NCBI RefSeq assembly: GCF_023555415.1
Contig: NZ_JAKRYL010000017.1
Span: 31,154-95,153 of the forward strand
Source: Halalkalibacter alkaliphilus
Lineage (GTDB): Bacteria > Bacillota > Bacilli > Bacillales > Bacillaceae_D
Length of the DNA: 64,000 bases
Reading direction: 5' to 3'
Both the position numbers and the translations under genes were made by a program. The notes beneath the pieces were generated by a model, which was not told the origin of the DNA, ran no database searches, and saw only the letters and a list, made by a program, of their open reading frames with translations. How positions within the stretch are numbered: position 1 is the first letter of the stretch; the number at the start of each line of letters is the position of its first letter. This document shows, one piece after another, positions 24,112 through 35,373 of the stretch.

Positions 24112-27100
24112 TCACCCTCCATCTTTTATTTGATTCACTGCTTTTTTACTATCTTCAAAAGCTGCAAGTGCGGCTTTATATTTGCTTAAACCGCTCGCTT
24201 CATAACGCTGGATTCGCTCTTGCATTTCTAAATAGTCTTTTGGTATGACTCGAGCAAACTTATCTTTCATCCTTGGCCAATCTTCAAGCAATCTTTTTCC
24301 AAGTGGACTATTCGTATACTGTACATGTTTTTCTACCAATTGGTACACCATTTGAATCTCAGCCTCGTCGCTAACTTGCCCTAAAATCACTTGCTCCTGA
24401 TTGCATTTTCTACTAAAATCATCTGATTCATCGAATACATAAGCGACACCGCCTGACATTCCTGCTGCAAAGTTCTTTCCCGTTTTTCCAAGTACAACGA
24501 CTTTCCCACCGGTCATGTACTCACAACCATGGTCACCTACCCCTTCTACTACAACATGAGCACCACTATTCCTCACACAGAATCGTTCCCCTGCAATGCC
24601 ATTGATATAAGCTTCGCCAGCCGTTGCTCCGTAAAAAGAGACGTTTCCGACTATGATGTTTTCTTCTGGTACAAAAGTACTTTTTCTTGAAGGGTAAACA
24701 ATAATCTTACCACCTGATAAGCCTTTTCCTAAAAAGTCGTTCGCATCACCAACAAGTCTCATTGTGAGTCCGCGTGGAATAAAGGCAGCAAAGCTTTGCC
24801 CCGCTGATCCTTTGCAAGTCAGGTCAATTGTGTCTTCTGGCAAGCCCATTGCTCCGTAACGCTTCGTAATTTCACTTCCAAGCATCGTTCCTGCAACACG
24901 GTTGATGTTACGAATTGAAAAAGTCGCTCTGACCTTTTCTTGATTTTCAATCGCCTCCGTACACAGTGGGATTAACTCTTGAGCATCTAACGTTTTATCG
25001 AGTCCATGAGCCTGCTCCACCGTGGCATATCGGCTAACTTTTTCAGGTACGTCCGGCTGATAAAGCAATTCACTAAGGTCAATCCCTTTTGTTTTCCAAT
25101 GCGTAATCGCCTGATTAGCCTCCAATATATCCGTTCGTCCAATCATCTCATTCATCGTTCTAAACCCTAGTTCAGCCATCAATTCTCGTACTTCTCTAGC
25201 GATAAATCTCATAAAATTTGCGACATGCTCTGCTTCTCCAGGAAATTTCTTTCTTAGCTCCGGATTTTGAGTTGCCACTCCTACTGGACATGTGTCAAGA
25301 TGACAAACGCGCATTAAGATGCAGCCTAACACAACTAATGGTGCGGTTGAAAATCCGAATTCTTCTGCTCCTAGAAGTGAAGCAATGACAACGTCTCTCC
25401 CTGTCATCATCTTCCCATCGGTTTCAACGACAATTCGGTCACGCAACCGATTTAATAACAACGTTTGATGTGTCTCAGCAAGTCCGATTTCCCAAGGCAA
25501 ACCCGCATGTTTTAAGCTCGTCCTTGGTGCTGCTCCGGTGCCGCCGTCGTATCCGCTAATAAGAACAAGATCGGCTCGTCCTTTGGCAACACCTGCTGCA
25601 ACTGTACCGACACCAACTTCGGATACTAACTTGACACTAATTCGAGCAGACGGATTGGCGTTTTTCAAATTATGGATTAATTCAGCCAAATCCTCAATTG
25701 AATAAATATCATGATGTGGAGGTGGTGAGATGAGACCAACACCAGGTGTAGAACCTCTCACTTCGGCAATCCACGGATAGACCTTCTTTCCTGGAAGATG
25801 CCCGCCTTCTCCTGGCTTCGCTCCTTGCGCAACTTTTATTTGAATTTCATCTGCATTCACAAGGTAATAGCTACTTACCCCAAAACGACCTGAAGCGACT
25901 TGCTTGATAGCACTTCGACGTAGGTCTCCATTCGGGTCGGGAGTAAATCTTTCTGGATCTTCCCCTCCCTCACCAGAGTTGCTCCTTCCACCGATTCGAT
26001 TCATTGCAATTGCCAGAGCTTCATGGGCCTCTTTACTAATCGACCCGTATGACATCGCACCTGTTTTGAACCTTTTGCATATTTGCTCAACGGATTCTAC
26101 TTCATCAATTGGAATCGGTTCACGCTTTTTAAAAGAAAGCAAGCCGCGAATAGACTGCAAATTGTGGTTCGTATCTGTTAGCATTTTTGAATACTCTTTA
26201 AATAATTTGTAACTGTTAGAGCGACAAGCTTGTTGCAAAAGATGAATCGTCTTTGGATTGTATTGATGATCTTCTCCGTCTTGACGCCACTGAAAATCAT
26301 CCCCTGAGTCGAGTGTTTTTTCCGTTCCACGCACTTTTGCAAACGCATGTTTATGTCGCATCATTACTTCCTGTGCAATGATATCAAGGCCAATTCCACC
26401 AATGCGGGATGCTGTTTGCGTAAAGTACTTTTCAATTACACTTTGATCGATTCCAATTGCTTCAAAAATTTGAGCTCCTCGATAGCTTTGTATCGTTGAA
26501 ATCCCCATTTTTGATAAAACTTTTAAAACCCCATCAGTTGCCGCTTTTCGGTAAACATCAATTGCGGTTTCAATCTCCGTATCTCTAATGTCGCCATTTT
26601 CAATGAGCCCACGTAATGAATCATACGCCAAATACGGGTGAATAGCCTCTGCACCAAACCCAAGTAACGCTGCGAAATGGTGAACTTCCCTTGGTTCGGC
26701 TGAATCGACTAAAATACTCACTTTCGAGCGTGCTCCACTACGAATGAGATGATGGTGCAAACCTGAAACAGATAATAACATAGGTAATGCCGCATGAGTC
26801 TTGTCCACTCCACGATCTGATAAAAGGAGCAATGCTGCTCCACCTTCAATTGCTTGATCTGCCTTACTAAAGAGCGCTTCTAACTGTTCTTTAAAATTCG
26901 GAACACCGTTATCTACGGAAAATAATGTAGAAAGTGTCTCGACCTTGAATGAAGATAAACTAAGCTTCTCTAACTGCTCACCGCTCAAAATAGGGGTTTC
27001 TAATTGAAGTTTCCTACAACTCTCAGGTTCAGGGTTCAATAAGTTTCTTTCTGGTCCAATTGTTGTAAGGACTGATGTAATCACTTCTTCACGGATAGCA

Positions 27101-28707
27101 TCAATTGGTGGATTCGTCACTTGGGCGAATAGCTGTTTAAAATAGTTATATAAAAGCTGTGGTTTTTTTGATAAAACAGCGAGAGGTGAATCATATCCCA
27201 TTGAACCAACAGGATCTTTCCCGTCTGTCACCATTGGTTTTAAAATTTTATTCAACTCTTCATTTGTATAACCAAAAGCAAGCTGTTGGATTGTTCGTTC
27301 TTCTGCGTTAAACGAAATGCTTTCGGTTTTTGATTCAGACAAATCATTAAAGCTAACTAAATGTTCATCCAACCAGTCTTGATATGGGAATTCAGAAGAA
27401 ATTTCTTCCTTGATTTCTTCATCAGGAATAATTCGGCCTTTCTCTAAATCAACAAGCAGCATCTTTCCTGGATGCAAGCGATCCTTGTATTCGATATCCT
27501 CTGCAAAAATATCAAGCGCGCCCACTTCTGACCCTAAAACAATCATTCCATCTTTTGTGACGTAATATCTTGCCGGCCTAAGTCCATTTCGATCAAGACA
27601 AGCACCAATTTGTTTGCCATCCGTATATACGACTGCTGCTGGACCATCCCACGGCTCCATTAGACAGCTATGATATTCATAAAATGATTTTTTCAATGGA
27701 TCAATTAGATCATCATTTGCCCAAGGCTCAGGAATCATCATCATTGCTGTGTGTGCTAACGAGCGTCCTGACAAATGCAGAAATTCAAAACAATTATCAA
27801 ACATCGATGAATCACTACCGTCCGTATCTATCACCGGAAAGAGCTTTTGGTGATCATTTGCGTCAAACTGATCTGATTTACACTGGGCCTCTCGCGCTTG
27901 CATCCATTTAACATTTCCTTTGATCGTATTAAATTCTCCATTGTGAATCGTCATCCGATTTGGATGCGAACGCTCCCAGCTTGGAAATGTATTTGTACTA
28001 AAGCGGGAGTGGACGAGCGCTAACGCTGACTTAAAATAAGGGTGATTTAAATCAATATAAAATGAGTCTAATTGCTCAGGAATTAACATCCCTTTATAAA
28101 CGATTGTTCTCGTTGATAAACTGCAAATATAAAAGCCTTCCCGATGCTCTTTATCAGTCGCTGGAATTTCTTTTTCCAACCGTTTTCGAATGACATACAA
28201 TTTTCTTTCAAAAACATTTTGATCTGTTATTTCACTTGAAGGTGTGATGAACATTTGGCGGATAAAAGGCTTGGACTTTTTCGCCATATCTCCAACAAAG
28301 GAGTCATTGACCGGAACAGTCCGCCAGCCAAGAAATGTTTGCCCTTCCTCTTCAACTACAGCTTTAATCTGTTTTTGAACTTGTTTTCTTATACTAGGAT
28401 CCTGAGGCAAAAAAACCATCCCAATCCCGTATCCGCCCTCATTTGGAAGAATGATGTTTTCTTTTTCGCATTGCTTCTCAAAGAAGGAATGCGGGATTTG
28501 CGTCAGGATTCCTGCCCCATCCCCCGTGCTCGTATCGGCCGACTGTCCTCCTCGATGCTCCAAATTACACAAAATCGTAATTGCATTTTCTACTATTTCA
28601 TGCGTTTTCGTTCCATTAATATTCGCGACCATTCCAATTCCACAAGCTTCATGTTCATTAACAGGATCATACAAGCCTTGTGCAACTGGATACCCTTTCC
28701 TACTCAT
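24112..28707 (-). CDS. gltB: glutamate synthase (NADPH) large subunit
   Basis: About 1531 residues, the usual size. A short propeptide precedes the N-terminal nucleophile Cys in [12 protein letters not shown] (about residue 22), which starts the glutaminase domain. The central and FMN domains follow ([19 protein letters not shown]), and the [3Fe-4S] cysteines are in [15 protein letters not shown]. The C-terminal GXGXG beta-helix carries [15 protein letters not shown] repeats. ATG 28707 is chosen because GGGG lies 8 nt upstream; an ATG 21 nt earlier has no RBS. I see no gltC-like LysR gene next to it; two small membrane genes occupy the divergent side. Confidence 0.97.
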   Translation of the reverse strand: MSRKGYPVAQGLYDPVNEHEACGIGMVANINGTKTHEIVENAITILCNLEHRGGQSADTSTGDGAGILTQIPHSFFEKQCEKENIILPNEGGYGIGMVFLPQDPSIRKQVQKQIKAVVEEEGQTFLGWRTVPVNDSFVGDMAKKSKPFIRQMFITPSSEITDQNVFERKLYVIRKRLEKEIPATDKEHREGFYICSLSTRTIVYKGMLIPEQLDSFYIDLNHPYFKSALALVHSRFSTNTFPSWERSHPNRMTIHNGEFNTIKGNVKWMQAREAQCKSDQFDANDHQKLFPVIDTDGSDSSMFDNCFEFLHLSGRSLAHTAMMMIPEPWANDDLIDPLKKSFYEYHSCLMEPWDGPAAVVYTDGKQIGACLDRNGLRPARYYVTKDGMIVLGSEVGALDIFAEDIEYKDRLHPGKMLLVDLEKGRIIPDEEIKEEISSEFPYQDWLDEHLVSFNDLSESKTESISFNAEERTIQQLAFGYTNEELNKILKPMVTDGKDPVGSMGYDSPLAVLSKKPQLLYNYFKQLFAQVTNPPIDAIREEVITSVLTTIGPERNLLNPEPESCRKLQLETPILSGEQLEKLSLSSFKVETLSTLFSVDNGVPNFKEQLEALFSKADQAIEGGAALLLLSDRGVDKTHAALPMLLSVSGLHHHLIRSGARSKVSILVDSAEPREVHHFAALLGFGAEAIHPYLAYDSLRGLIENGDIRDTEIETAIDVYRKAATDGVLKVLSKMGISTIQSYRGAQIFEAIGIDQSVIEKYFTQTASRIGGIGLDIIAQEVMMRHKHAFAKVRGTEKTLDSGDDFQWRQDGEDHQYNPKTIHLLQQACRSNSYKLFKEYSKMLTDTNHNLQSIRGLLSFKKREPIPIDEVESVEQICKRFKTGAMSYGSISKEAHEALAIAMNRIGGRSNSGEGGEDPERFTPDPNGDLRRSAIKQVASGRFGVSSYYLVNADEIQIKVAQGAKPGEGGHLPGKKVYPWIAEVRGSTPGVGLISPPPHHDIYSIEDLAELIHNLKNANPSARISVKLVSEVGVGTVAAGVAKGRADLVLISGYDGGTGAAPRTSLKHAGLPWEIGLAETHQTLLLNRLRDRIVVETDGKMMTGRDVVIASLLGAEEFGFSTAPLVVLGCILMRVCHLDTCPVGVATQNPELRKKFPGEAEHVANFMRFIAREVRELMAELGFRTMNEMIGRTDILEANQAITHWKTKGIDLSELLYQPDVPEKVSRYATVEQAHGLDKTLDAQELIPLCTEAIENQEKVRATFSIRNINRVAGTMLGSEITKRYGAMGLPEDTIDLTCKGSAGQSFAAFIPRGLTMRLVGDANDFLGKGLSGGKIIVYPSRKSTFVPEENIIVGNVSFYGATAGEAYINGIAGERFCVRNSGAHVVVEGVGDHGCEYMTGGKVVVLGKTGKNFAAGMSGGVAYVFDESDDFSRKCNQEQVILGQVSDEAEIQMVYQLVEKHVQYTNSPLGKRLLEDWPRMKDKFARVIPKDYLEMQERIQRYEASGLSKYKAALAAFEDSKKAVNQIKDGG

Positions 28708-28989
28708 GACAACATCCCCTTTCACCATAAATCAAACTGGCATATGTATATGTCCACCTTCCACACTAATACATGGTTTACGGTTAGCAATAATCATAAA
28801 GTAGTGTAAACTTCTTCCACCTTTTTCATACGAATTAGTGGCAAAACTTTGACTATATATTAAGCTACTTTTCTTGAATTATAGTTAGATATTCAAAAAG
28901 CCATCTCTCAGCTATAAAGTTATAGTTCTGTATATTTCAAAAATATGTAGTAAACAATATCAACAACTATAGAAAGTGAGGGGATAAAT

Positions 28990-29463
28990 TTGGGATTTTC
29001 ACTTTTTTTCTTACTAACATACCTTATTTCCTCACTATTTATCGTGATGGAAAAGAAATTAAACATTTTCGAAAATACCTTTATCTTTTTGTTGATTCTC
29101 GTGATTAACATTAATTTTTCGTGGATCCTTTTTGAAGAGTTAAGATTTGTGACTGTGGCCGAAGAAACACTAAATTATATGGCCTTTTTACTTAATCGAA
29201 GTTTGATAATACCTATGATTTTAGTTGTATATGTTAATTTATTTCATACATTTAAGAGTACGTCTCGTCGTATTTACCTTACCTTTTTATCGTTAGGGAC
29301 TATGCTCTCAGTTGTTGGTGTCTCGATCTTCTTTCAGATTCTCACGTACGTTAATTGGAATATTGGGTATGATGCCATCTACTTTGCCCTTCTACATTTG
29401 ATTGCTTTTTATACGTATCGATTCTTAATTAAATTTGCTTATCGCGAGGTAAACTACTCATGA
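28990..29463 (+). CDS. small integral membrane protein
   Basis: 157 residues with about four to five hydrophobic segments and few charged residues. The start is TTG (GTGAGGGG about 6 nt upstream). The stop overlaps the ATG of the next gene (ATGA), and that gene encodes another membrane protein, so the two probably act together. No known family recognised. Confidence 0.75.
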   Translation: MGFSLFFLLTYLISSLFIVMEKKLNIFENTFIFLLILVININFSWILFEELRFVTVAEETLNYMAFLLNRSLIIPMILVVYVNLFHTFKSTSRRIYLTFLSLGTMLSVVGVSIFFQILTYVNWNIGYDAIYFALLHLIAFYTYRFLIKFAYREVNYS

Positions 29464-29963
29464 TTTTATGGGAACAATTAGGTATTAATGAACTCTCAAT
29501 TTTAATGATGCTTATCGTGGTTTTTACTGTATTTGGGCTTCTACCAAAAAGGTTGCCTCGTTATATTACACTATTAAGTTTGTTATGGGGATTAGCTAGT
29601 GGCATGTTTTTTGATTTCACCATTGGTGGAGGTTTATTTGACTTTTATCAAGTGAATGATTCACCTAGATATGAATTATTCGATCTTCTCTATTACATTT
29701 TATTTGCTCCATTCAGTTATTTCTTCATTTATTTTTATGAAAAATTAGAGATCAATAAAAAGATATTTGTATGGTACATCATCGGCTGGAGCATTGTAGG
29801 AGTTGGAGTCAATTGGCTTTACACCCAACTCGAAATCATTCATTTCCATAGTGGGTATATACTCCCATACTCATTTGTCGTTTTTCTTGTTGTCCAAACG
29901 ATAACGGGTCTGTATTACGAACTCATTAAATCACGGAATCTTGCAATAGCAACTGAACGATAA
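29460..29963 (+). CDS. small integral membrane protein
   Basis: 167 residues, about five transmembrane segments (roughly 14-28, 38-52, 72-92, 104-120, 132-152). Translationally coupled to the preceding membrane protein by a 4-bp overlap and followed by a terminator. A charged stretch (FYEKLEINKK) separates the central helices. Family not recognised; the pair may be a membrane complex. Confidence 0.75.
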   Translation: MILWEQLGINELSILMMLIVVFTVFGLLPKRLPRYITLLSLLWGLASGMFFDFTIGGGLFDFYQVNDSPRYELFDLLYYILFAPFSYFFIYFYEKLEINKKIFVWYIIGWSIVGVGVNWLYTQLEIIHFHSGYILPYSFVVFLVVQTITGLYYELIKSRNLAIATER

Positions 29964-30014
29964 AAAAGACACTTGCTCTGCAACATACTTGCAAAAAGGT
30001 ACGTGTCTCTTTTT
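29963..30014. terminator. bidirectional terminator
   Basis: AAAAAGACAC pairs with GTGTCTCTTTTT across a loop that itself contains TTGC/GCAA. It lies between convergent genes with A/T runs on both sides. Confidence 0.8.
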
Positions 30015-30022
30015 ATTAATTT

Positions 30023-31096
30023 TTAAACAACTTCAAAGTCCAATGAAGCTTTTGGTGTACCATTAATAATGATTGTAATCGTATGTATGCCTTGATAATG
30101 GTTCCTTGTCGATAAATTTTTAAAGGAATGAGTTTTTGAATACTCCTTTGTTTGATCATGAAGTAGTTTCATCTCTGTAATTTTAAACACCTTTTGATTC
30201 CGATTACCTCTTGCCTTCACAAAATCAATTGCGTACTCTATTCTTACTTTTGTATCTTCAGTAGCTTGAATGCGAAACGAAAACTGAATGGCCTCACCAA
30301 TTGCTACTTTATTTGAACACGTAAAATGGTCCAGCTTAACCGCTTCGTCATTTTCATAACCAAAGATCGCTAACACTTGTTTATCGCCTTTCTTTAATAA
30401 TGTACGACATGCATGTTTCACAATCCAATTTGTTTGTTCATGATCCCCATACCACTTTCTCGCAATTTCTCGTACAAGGTCTGGATGTGTTTTGGAGATG
30501 TCGTTTAAATTATTCGCAACACTTTTTCGAACATACAACGATTGATCCTTTTTTAAGTTTTCTAAGATAGGTAAAACTATATAAGGGTTCTCTTTCAATT
30601 TGGGCACGGTCATTCCCCACGGGAGACGTGGTCTAGCCCCTTCACTTGCCAACCTTCTTACATGTTCGTTCGTATCAGTCGACCACGTTACTAACTGTGC
30701 GATCATTTTTTCCTGATTGGAAAGGAGAAACGGTCTAACCGCAAATTCTGATGTAGAATATTGAGTAAACTCTTTTAATGCTTGCATTGATTGGTCCCAG
30801 TGATTCATTCCGTACTGTTCGACATAATCAGGGAAAATTAAACCACTAAGGCCTTCTTTTAATGATGGATCGACCCTATGCAAGATAGCTAAGGCTTCCG
30901 GATAATCTTTAGGTAATGTATCATAAAGTGCTTCTGTAATACGACGCATCCGCTTTTTTAAAGCAAGGTCTTGCCAGTCTCTTTGAAAAATGAGCTGATG
31001 GCATACATCACGATTATAATTGGGATATTCGGTTTTTATTGCGTTTGTGAGCGACTCAACAAAATCAAGATTATACACATCTTTTAAACTTTTCAT
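30023..31096 (-). CDS. AlkC-like DNA alkylation repair glycosylase
   Basis: 357 residues. The first about 245 residues are HEAT-like repeats of the AlkC/AlkD family, with the conserved block EHVRRLASEGARPRLPWG. The last about 110 residues form a beta-rich domain (FSFRIQATEDTKVRIEYAID ... HTITIIINGT) that fits the Ig-like C-terminal domain known for AlkC rather than AlkD. ATG 31096 has AAAGG 9 nt upstream. It should excise 3-methyladenine-type lesions from DNA; cytoplasmic. Monocistronic. Confidence 0.85.
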   Translation of the reverse strand: MKSLKDVYNLDFVESLTNAIKTEYPNYNRDVCHQLIFQRDWQDLALKKRMRRITEALYDTLPKDYPEALAILHRVDPSLKEGLSGLIFPDYVEQYGMNHWDQSMQALKEFTQYSTSEFAVRPFLLSNQEKMIAQLVTWSTDTNEHVRRLASEGARPRLPWGMTVPKLKENPYIVLPILENLKKDQSLYVRKSVANNLNDISKTHPDLVREIARKWYGDHEQTNWIVKHACRTLLKKGDKQVLAIFGYENDEAVKLDHFTCSNKVAIGEAIQFSFRIQATEDTKVRIEYAIDFVKARGNRNQKVFKITEMKLLHDQTKEYSKTHSFKNLSTRNHYQGIHTITIIINGTPKASLDFEVV

Positions 31097-31423
31097 GGGT
31101 ACGATCCTTTCCATATTAAAAATGAATACACCTTGGCTAGAGTATTCTTCCGAGGGATATTCTGTAATTTGCTTGTCTGTTTAGCTTTCTTTATCCCTGT
31201 AACTCTTAAAAGGGAAGGTGCGATAATCTTCACAATGGCTTTACATTGGTTGAGCGAAAGGTATTAGCTTTTGTTAAGCGGCTCCCTATCTTTAGAGCTC
31301 TGATGAATGCCTTTTCCCGGTTTTCCTCAGCGGGTTCTGTCTCTCTAAGCTCCCATGAAGACCTTTTCCAGCCTTTCCTCAGCGATTTGTGTCATCATGG
31401 CACTATCAATTAACACCTCGTTT
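31097..31423. other. gene-free spacer with 52-bp imperfect direct repeat
   Basis: No gene seen. Two units at 52-bp period (31294-31344 and 31346-31396) share AGCTC, ATGAA, CCTTTTCC, TTTCCTCAGCG and TGTC. They lie just past the sirtuin stop. Purpose unknown; a degenerate repeat or remnant of a longer gene end. Confidence 0.5.
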
Positions 31424-32434
31424 TCAATGTAACTGTAACAAGTCATTTACACCATTAAGTATATCTTTCGCCTTCCCTTGAATCAAAATATCAAAATTAC
31501 TGTCGACTTCTTCCATATTAATAAGAACCGTTTGCCCATTTGTTAAAAAAGGGAGCTCATTAGCAGGATAAACTTCTAAACTCGTTCCAATCACAATAAC
31601 TACATCTGCTTTTCTGATTTGCTGGAAAGACCTTTCCCATGCAGCTTGTGGCAATGCTTCCCCAAATAGGACGACATTTGGTCTTAGTTTCCCGTTACAG
31701 TTATTACATGTTTCACCATCAATGAATTGTTGCTTAGTGCCTTCTTTTCCGCATGCTTGGCACCTTACATTGGAAATAGAACCATGAAGTTCTGCAACAT
31801 TCTTGCTTCCAGCTTGTTGATGGAGCCCATCGACATTTTGTGTAACCGTCAGATGAACAAGGCTCCTTTTCTCCCATTCAGCCAAAATCTTATGCCCTTC
31901 GTGTGGTTTAATCCCTTCAAGTGCATGCATTCGTGCACAATAAAACTGATGAAACAAGGAATATTGATTTTCAAGAGCTTCCACAGTCGCAACCGTACGT
32001 GGATCAACGTTCCTCCACCATCCTGACTTGGAACGGAAGTCCGGAATTCCACTTTCCGTTGACATCCCCGCACCTGTAAACACAACCGTATGGGAAGAAG
32101 TTCGTAAAACTTGCACTAAATTTACCCATTTAGGAATACATAGGGTAGCCCAAAGGAGAGCTTCGTTTCGGCTTATCTTTTTCTGACAGATTACATTCCA
32201 AATTTCTTCTCCAAACACTGGGTGAACATAGGAAGGAATAAACTCAGTCCAGTTTTCAACAACATTATTCAATGCCGCTTCTAATGTGCCTTGCCATTTC
32301 ACTTCACTCTCTAGCTCAGACGATTCAACTTGAAACATCCATTCCCGTGATTTCATTTGCACTCCATGAACTAAAACTCTTCTATCATCCTTTGCTAGTT
32401 CTACAATTGTTTCTACTTCGGATCGAGCTTTCAT
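31424..32434 (-). CDS. sirtuin-type NAD-dependent deacylase with N-terminal extension
   Basis: 336 residues. From about residue 110: VVFTGAGMSTESGIPDFR (NAD loop), TQNVDGLHQQAG (catalytic His in LHGS downstream), zinc cysteines in CQACGKEG and CNNCNGKLRP, then VIGTSLEVYPA. The first about 105 residues (WMFQVESSELESEVKW, YVHPVFGEEIW) are not part of the Sir2 fold and I do not recognise them. ATG 32434 has GGAGG 8 nt upstream. It removes acyl groups from protein lysines using NAD. Confidence 0.92.
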   Translation of the reverse strand: MKARSEVETIVELAKDDRRVLVHGVQMKSREWMFQVESSELESEVKWQGTLEAALNNVVENWTEFIPSYVHPVFGEEIWNVICQKKISRNEALLWATLCIPKWVNLVQVLRTSSHTVVFTGAGMSTESGIPDFRSKSGWWRNVDPRTVATVEALENQYSLFHQFYCARMHALEGIKPHEGHKILAEWEKRSLVHLTVTQNVDGLHQQAGSKNVAELHGSISNVRCQACGKEGTKQQFIDGETCNNCNGKLRPNVVLFGEALPQAAWERSFQQIRKADVVIVIGTSLEVYPANELPFLTNGQTVLINMEEVDSNFDILIQGKAKDILNGVNDLLQLH

Positions 32435-32588
32435 CGACATTTCCTCCCTCTCTTCTTCGCCCCAAAAAACTCTAAAACCTTAATACGATTTCCGCTTTTA
32501 TGGCGATTTAAACAAAAAACACCTTCTCACGGCACTAGTCAGAAAGCCTTTGGCTAAAAAAACAGGTTTTTGGTGGATAAGATCTAAA

Positions 32589-32618
32589 AAGCGAACAGCA
32601 CCTAAAGACTGTTCGCTT
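32589..32618 (-). terminator. terminator of the LysM protein gene
   Basis: A 10-bp stem AAGCGAACAG/CTGTTCGCTT with a 10-nt loop is followed by a T-run on the minus strand, immediately behind the stop. Confidence 0.9.
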
Positions 32619-32623
32619 CAATA

Positions 32624-33553
32624 TTAAAACGTAATCGTTTGAAGTTGATTCAACAAACGAGGGGTAATATCCTCCGCTTCTTCCTTATCAGGCAAATGAA
32701 GAGTTATTTTTACATATTGTCCATTGATCTTTTTAACGACAACACTTTGCCTTACCTTTCCATTCTCACTTGTCAAATACAATTCATTGTTCTTATAAAA
32801 AGAGTGCAATTGTGAAACATTTTTAACTTCACGAACCGAGCCAGTAACTTGTAAATATTGCTTCGCTTCGTTCTTCATACTTGAAAGTGTTGCCTGATTA
32901 TCGACAAGTTGGACTCTTGCAAAGAAGCCATTATCTCGGTTTGAGAAAAGTTGATAAATACCTGGCTCTTCTTTCACAAATTGAAATCCACTTTGTACAT
33001 TCAATTTTACTTCTTTATTTATAGTTGCACTTTTAGAAACAGCAAGTTTTTGTCCTGGAAAAATAAGATTAGAAGTTAAATTGTTCATTTGCTTTAATTC
33101 TGCAACCGTCATGTTATGAGATCTTGAAATACTAAAAAGTGTATCTCCTTTTTTGACCTCATACTTCACTGCATTGGCGTCTTTCACCTTTAACATTTGA
33201 GCAGGATAAATGATATTGTTTTCTAGATTATTTATCTGTTTTAACTCATCGACCGTCATGTTATAGGATCTAGATATGCTATAGAGCGTATCACCTTTTT
33301 TCACTTGATAAGACACAAGCATCCCATCTTTAACTTGCAATGTCTGACCAGGATAAATGATATTACTCGTCAACTTATTCATTTGTTTTAATTCATTTAC
33401 GGTTATGTTATTTTCTGTAGCAATCCGGTACAACGTATCACCGCTCTTTACTTCATAAGTAGCTGCACCTGCACTTTGAGCAAATCCTAACATTGCTGCT
33501 AAGCCTATCGACATTGCCGTTATCTTTAATACTCTCTTCTTACTCTTCCCCAT
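32624..33553 (-). CDS. secreted protein with three LysM domains
   Basis: 309 residues. Signal peptide (KKRVLKITAMSIGLAAMLG..., cleavage near AGA-ATYEV). Three LysM modules follow (YEVKSGDTLYRIA, YQVKKGDTLYSIS, YEVKKGDTLFSIS), each ending with the YPGQ/FPGQ-like turn. A C-terminal region of about 130 residues has no recognised family. ATG 33553 is chosen because AGAGGTG lies 6 nt upstream. LysM modules bind peptidoglycan, so it is a cell-wall protein; no hydrolase motif seen. Confidence 0.9.
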   Translation of the reverse strand: MGKSKKRVLKITAMSIGLAAMLGFAQSAGAATYEVKSGDTLYRIATENNITVNELKQMNKLTSNIIYPGQTLQVKDGMLVSYQVKKGDTLYSISRSYNMTVDELKQINNLENNIIYPAQMLKVKDANAVKYEVKKGDTLFSISRSHNMTVAELKQMNNLTSNLIFPGQKLAVSKSATINKEVKLNVQSGFQFVKEEPGIYQLFSNRDNGFFARVQLVDNQATLSSMKNEAKQYLQVTGSVREVKNVSQLHSFYKNNELYLTSENGKVRQSVVVKKINGQYVKITLHLPDKEEAEDITPRLLNQLQTITF

Positions 33554-33887
33554 TTTTGGCACCTCTTTTATTTTGTATTTCTTGATGTCTTCAAATATGT
33601 AACGTTGAGGTAGCTACTAAGGTTGCAATACGACGAGCCTAAATTTGCGTTAAACTCGAATTAAAATATAACACTATCTTTTTTCATAATTCCTCTTTAA
33701 CTAAAATATCAAATCTAGCATAGCAACAGTCGTTTCACCTACCCCACTATGACGCACCAACGTTTCAACCCATTAAAGCAAAAAAACTTTTTTTGTCGGA
33801 TTCTGTTGATTTTTCTTGATATACCTTTATAATTATCCTCTAATAATAATTTTCTAAATATAACTACAATAAGAGGAGTTTCTGTTC
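33554..33887. promoter_or_regulatory. divergent promoter region (LysM gene / symporter)
   Basis: No gene seen. On the plus strand TTGATT (33806-33811), 16 bp, TATAAT (33828-33833) makes a sigma-A promoter for the symporter, 55 bp before its start. The opposite promoter for the LysM gene could not be fixed. Confidence 0.6.
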
Positions 33888-35315
33888 ATGTTCGTTGTCG
33901 ATTTTCTTAATAATATACTTTGGTCTTATGTCGTTATTTTGGGCCTCTTAGGTGTTGGCATTTATTTCACCATTCAAACAGGTTTTGTTCAATTTAGATA
34001 TGTAACAGAAATGGTTGGAGTAGCTTTTGAAAAAACCCCCATACAACAACCAGGAGAAAAACCAATTTCAGCTTTCAAATCATTCTGTATAGGTTCTGCG
34101 ACTCGAATCGGTACAGGAAACTTAGCTGGGGTAGCAGTTGCCGTTACATTAGGTGGTCCTGGTGCTGTTTTTTGGATGTGGATTGTTGCATTGCTTGGAG
34201 GAGCAACAAGTTTTATTGAAAGTACATTAGCCCAAATTTACAAAGCAAAAGATCAAGACAAGCCAGGAACATACCGAGGAGGTCCTGCTTACTACATTAC
34301 TAAAGGGTTAAATAATAAGTGGCTAGGTGCGATTGTTGCCATTTTATCTACTTTCACTTTTGGTCTTGTATTTAATTCCGTTCAAAGCAATACAATCTCT
34401 GCTGCGTTTGAAACAGCATTCGGGTTAAATACAGCAATCGCCGGAATTATATTAGTCTTATTAACAGGTATCATTATTTATGGTGGTGTTCACCGAATTG
34501 CTAATGTAACTAGCGTTATCGTTCCTTTTATGGCTATTTCCTATATTATTATAGCTTTATTTGTTTTAATAACAAACATCCATCACTTTCCTGCTGTCAT
34601 TTCGTTAATTGTAGGTAGTGCACTTGGATTGGAACAAGCAATCGGCGGGGGAATCGGTGCTGCCATTATGCACGGGGTAAGACGCGGCTTATTTTCAAAT
34701 GAAGCTGGTATGGGAAGTACACCAAATGCTGCAGCAACTGCTCACGTTTCACATCCTGCTAAACAAGGGTTTATGCAAACATTAGGTGTCTACTTTGATA
34801 CGTTAATTGTCTGTACCGCTACTGCGTTCATCATTCTAATCTCAACAGATGTTTATACCTCAGGCAACTATGAAGGAATTACTTTATTGCAAGCTGCATT
34901 AAGCTCACAAATAGGTGAATGGGCAAATATTTTCATTGCCATTGCAATCTTCTTATTCGCTTTTAGTTCGATCATTGGAAGCTACTACTATGGTGAAACA
35001 AACTTGCAATTAATAAAAAAAGACAAACAGACCTTGCATGTTTATCGATTCGCAACAATGGTATTTGTGATGATTGGCTCTATTGTTGGACTAGGAGCTG
35101 TTTGGGAAGTAGCTGATTTATTTATGGCTATGACCACTATCATTAACCTTACTGCCATTGGGTTATTAAGTGGTATTGCTTTTAAAGTGTTGAATGATTA
35201 TGAAACCCAACGTAAACAAGGATTAAACCCTACCTTTAATCCAATCAAGTTAGGCATCAAAAATACGGAAAGTTGGGACGTAGAAGTTAAAAACGATCAA
35301 CAAAAAGTAAGCTGA
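33888..35315 (+). CDS. sodium:alanine/glycine symporter (AGCS family)
   Basis: 475 residues with about ten membrane segments. Family hallmarks are TRIGTGNLAGVAVAVTLGGPGAVFWMW, TYRGGPAYYI and RRGLFSNEAGMGSTPNAAA. AGAGGAG precedes the ATG. It imports alanine or glycine with Na+. Monocistronic, followed by a long hairpin. Confidence 0.95.
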   Translation: MFVVDFLNNILWSYVVILGLLGVGIYFTIQTGFVQFRYVTEMVGVAFEKTPIQQPGEKPISAFKSFCIGSATRIGTGNLAGVAVAVTLGGPGAVFWMWIVALLGGATSFIESTLAQIYKAKDQDKPGTYRGGPAYYITKGLNNKWLGAIVAILSTFTFGLVFNSVQSNTISAAFETAFGLNTAIAGIILVLLTGIIIYGGVHRIANVTSVIVPFMAISYIIIALFVLITNIHHFPAVISLIVGSALGLEQAIGGGIGAAIMHGVRRGLFSNEAGMGSTPNAAATAHVSHPAKQGFMQTLGVYFDTLIVCTATAFIILISTDVYTSGNYEGITLLQAALSSQIGEWANIFIAIAIFLFAFSSIIGSYYYGETNLQLIKKDKQTLHVYRFATMVFVMIGSIVGLGAVWEVADLFMAMTTIINLTAIGLLSGIAFKVLNDYETQRKQGLNPTFNPIKLGIKNTESWDVEVKNDQQKVS

Positions 35316-35373
35316 TAAGGATTACTTCAAAAGCCGAAAATAGAAGCGGCATTGGCTCTGATTTCTATTAGTC

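Noticed and set aside
28255..28809. 184-codon plus-strand frame over the gltB start
   Set aside because: It is antisense to the conserved N-terminus of gltB, has no RBS and no protein-like composition.
28708..28989. Riboswitch or T-box leader for gltB
   Set aside because: No conserved T-box, glutamine-riboswitch or terminator/antiterminator pattern could be recognised in this spacer.
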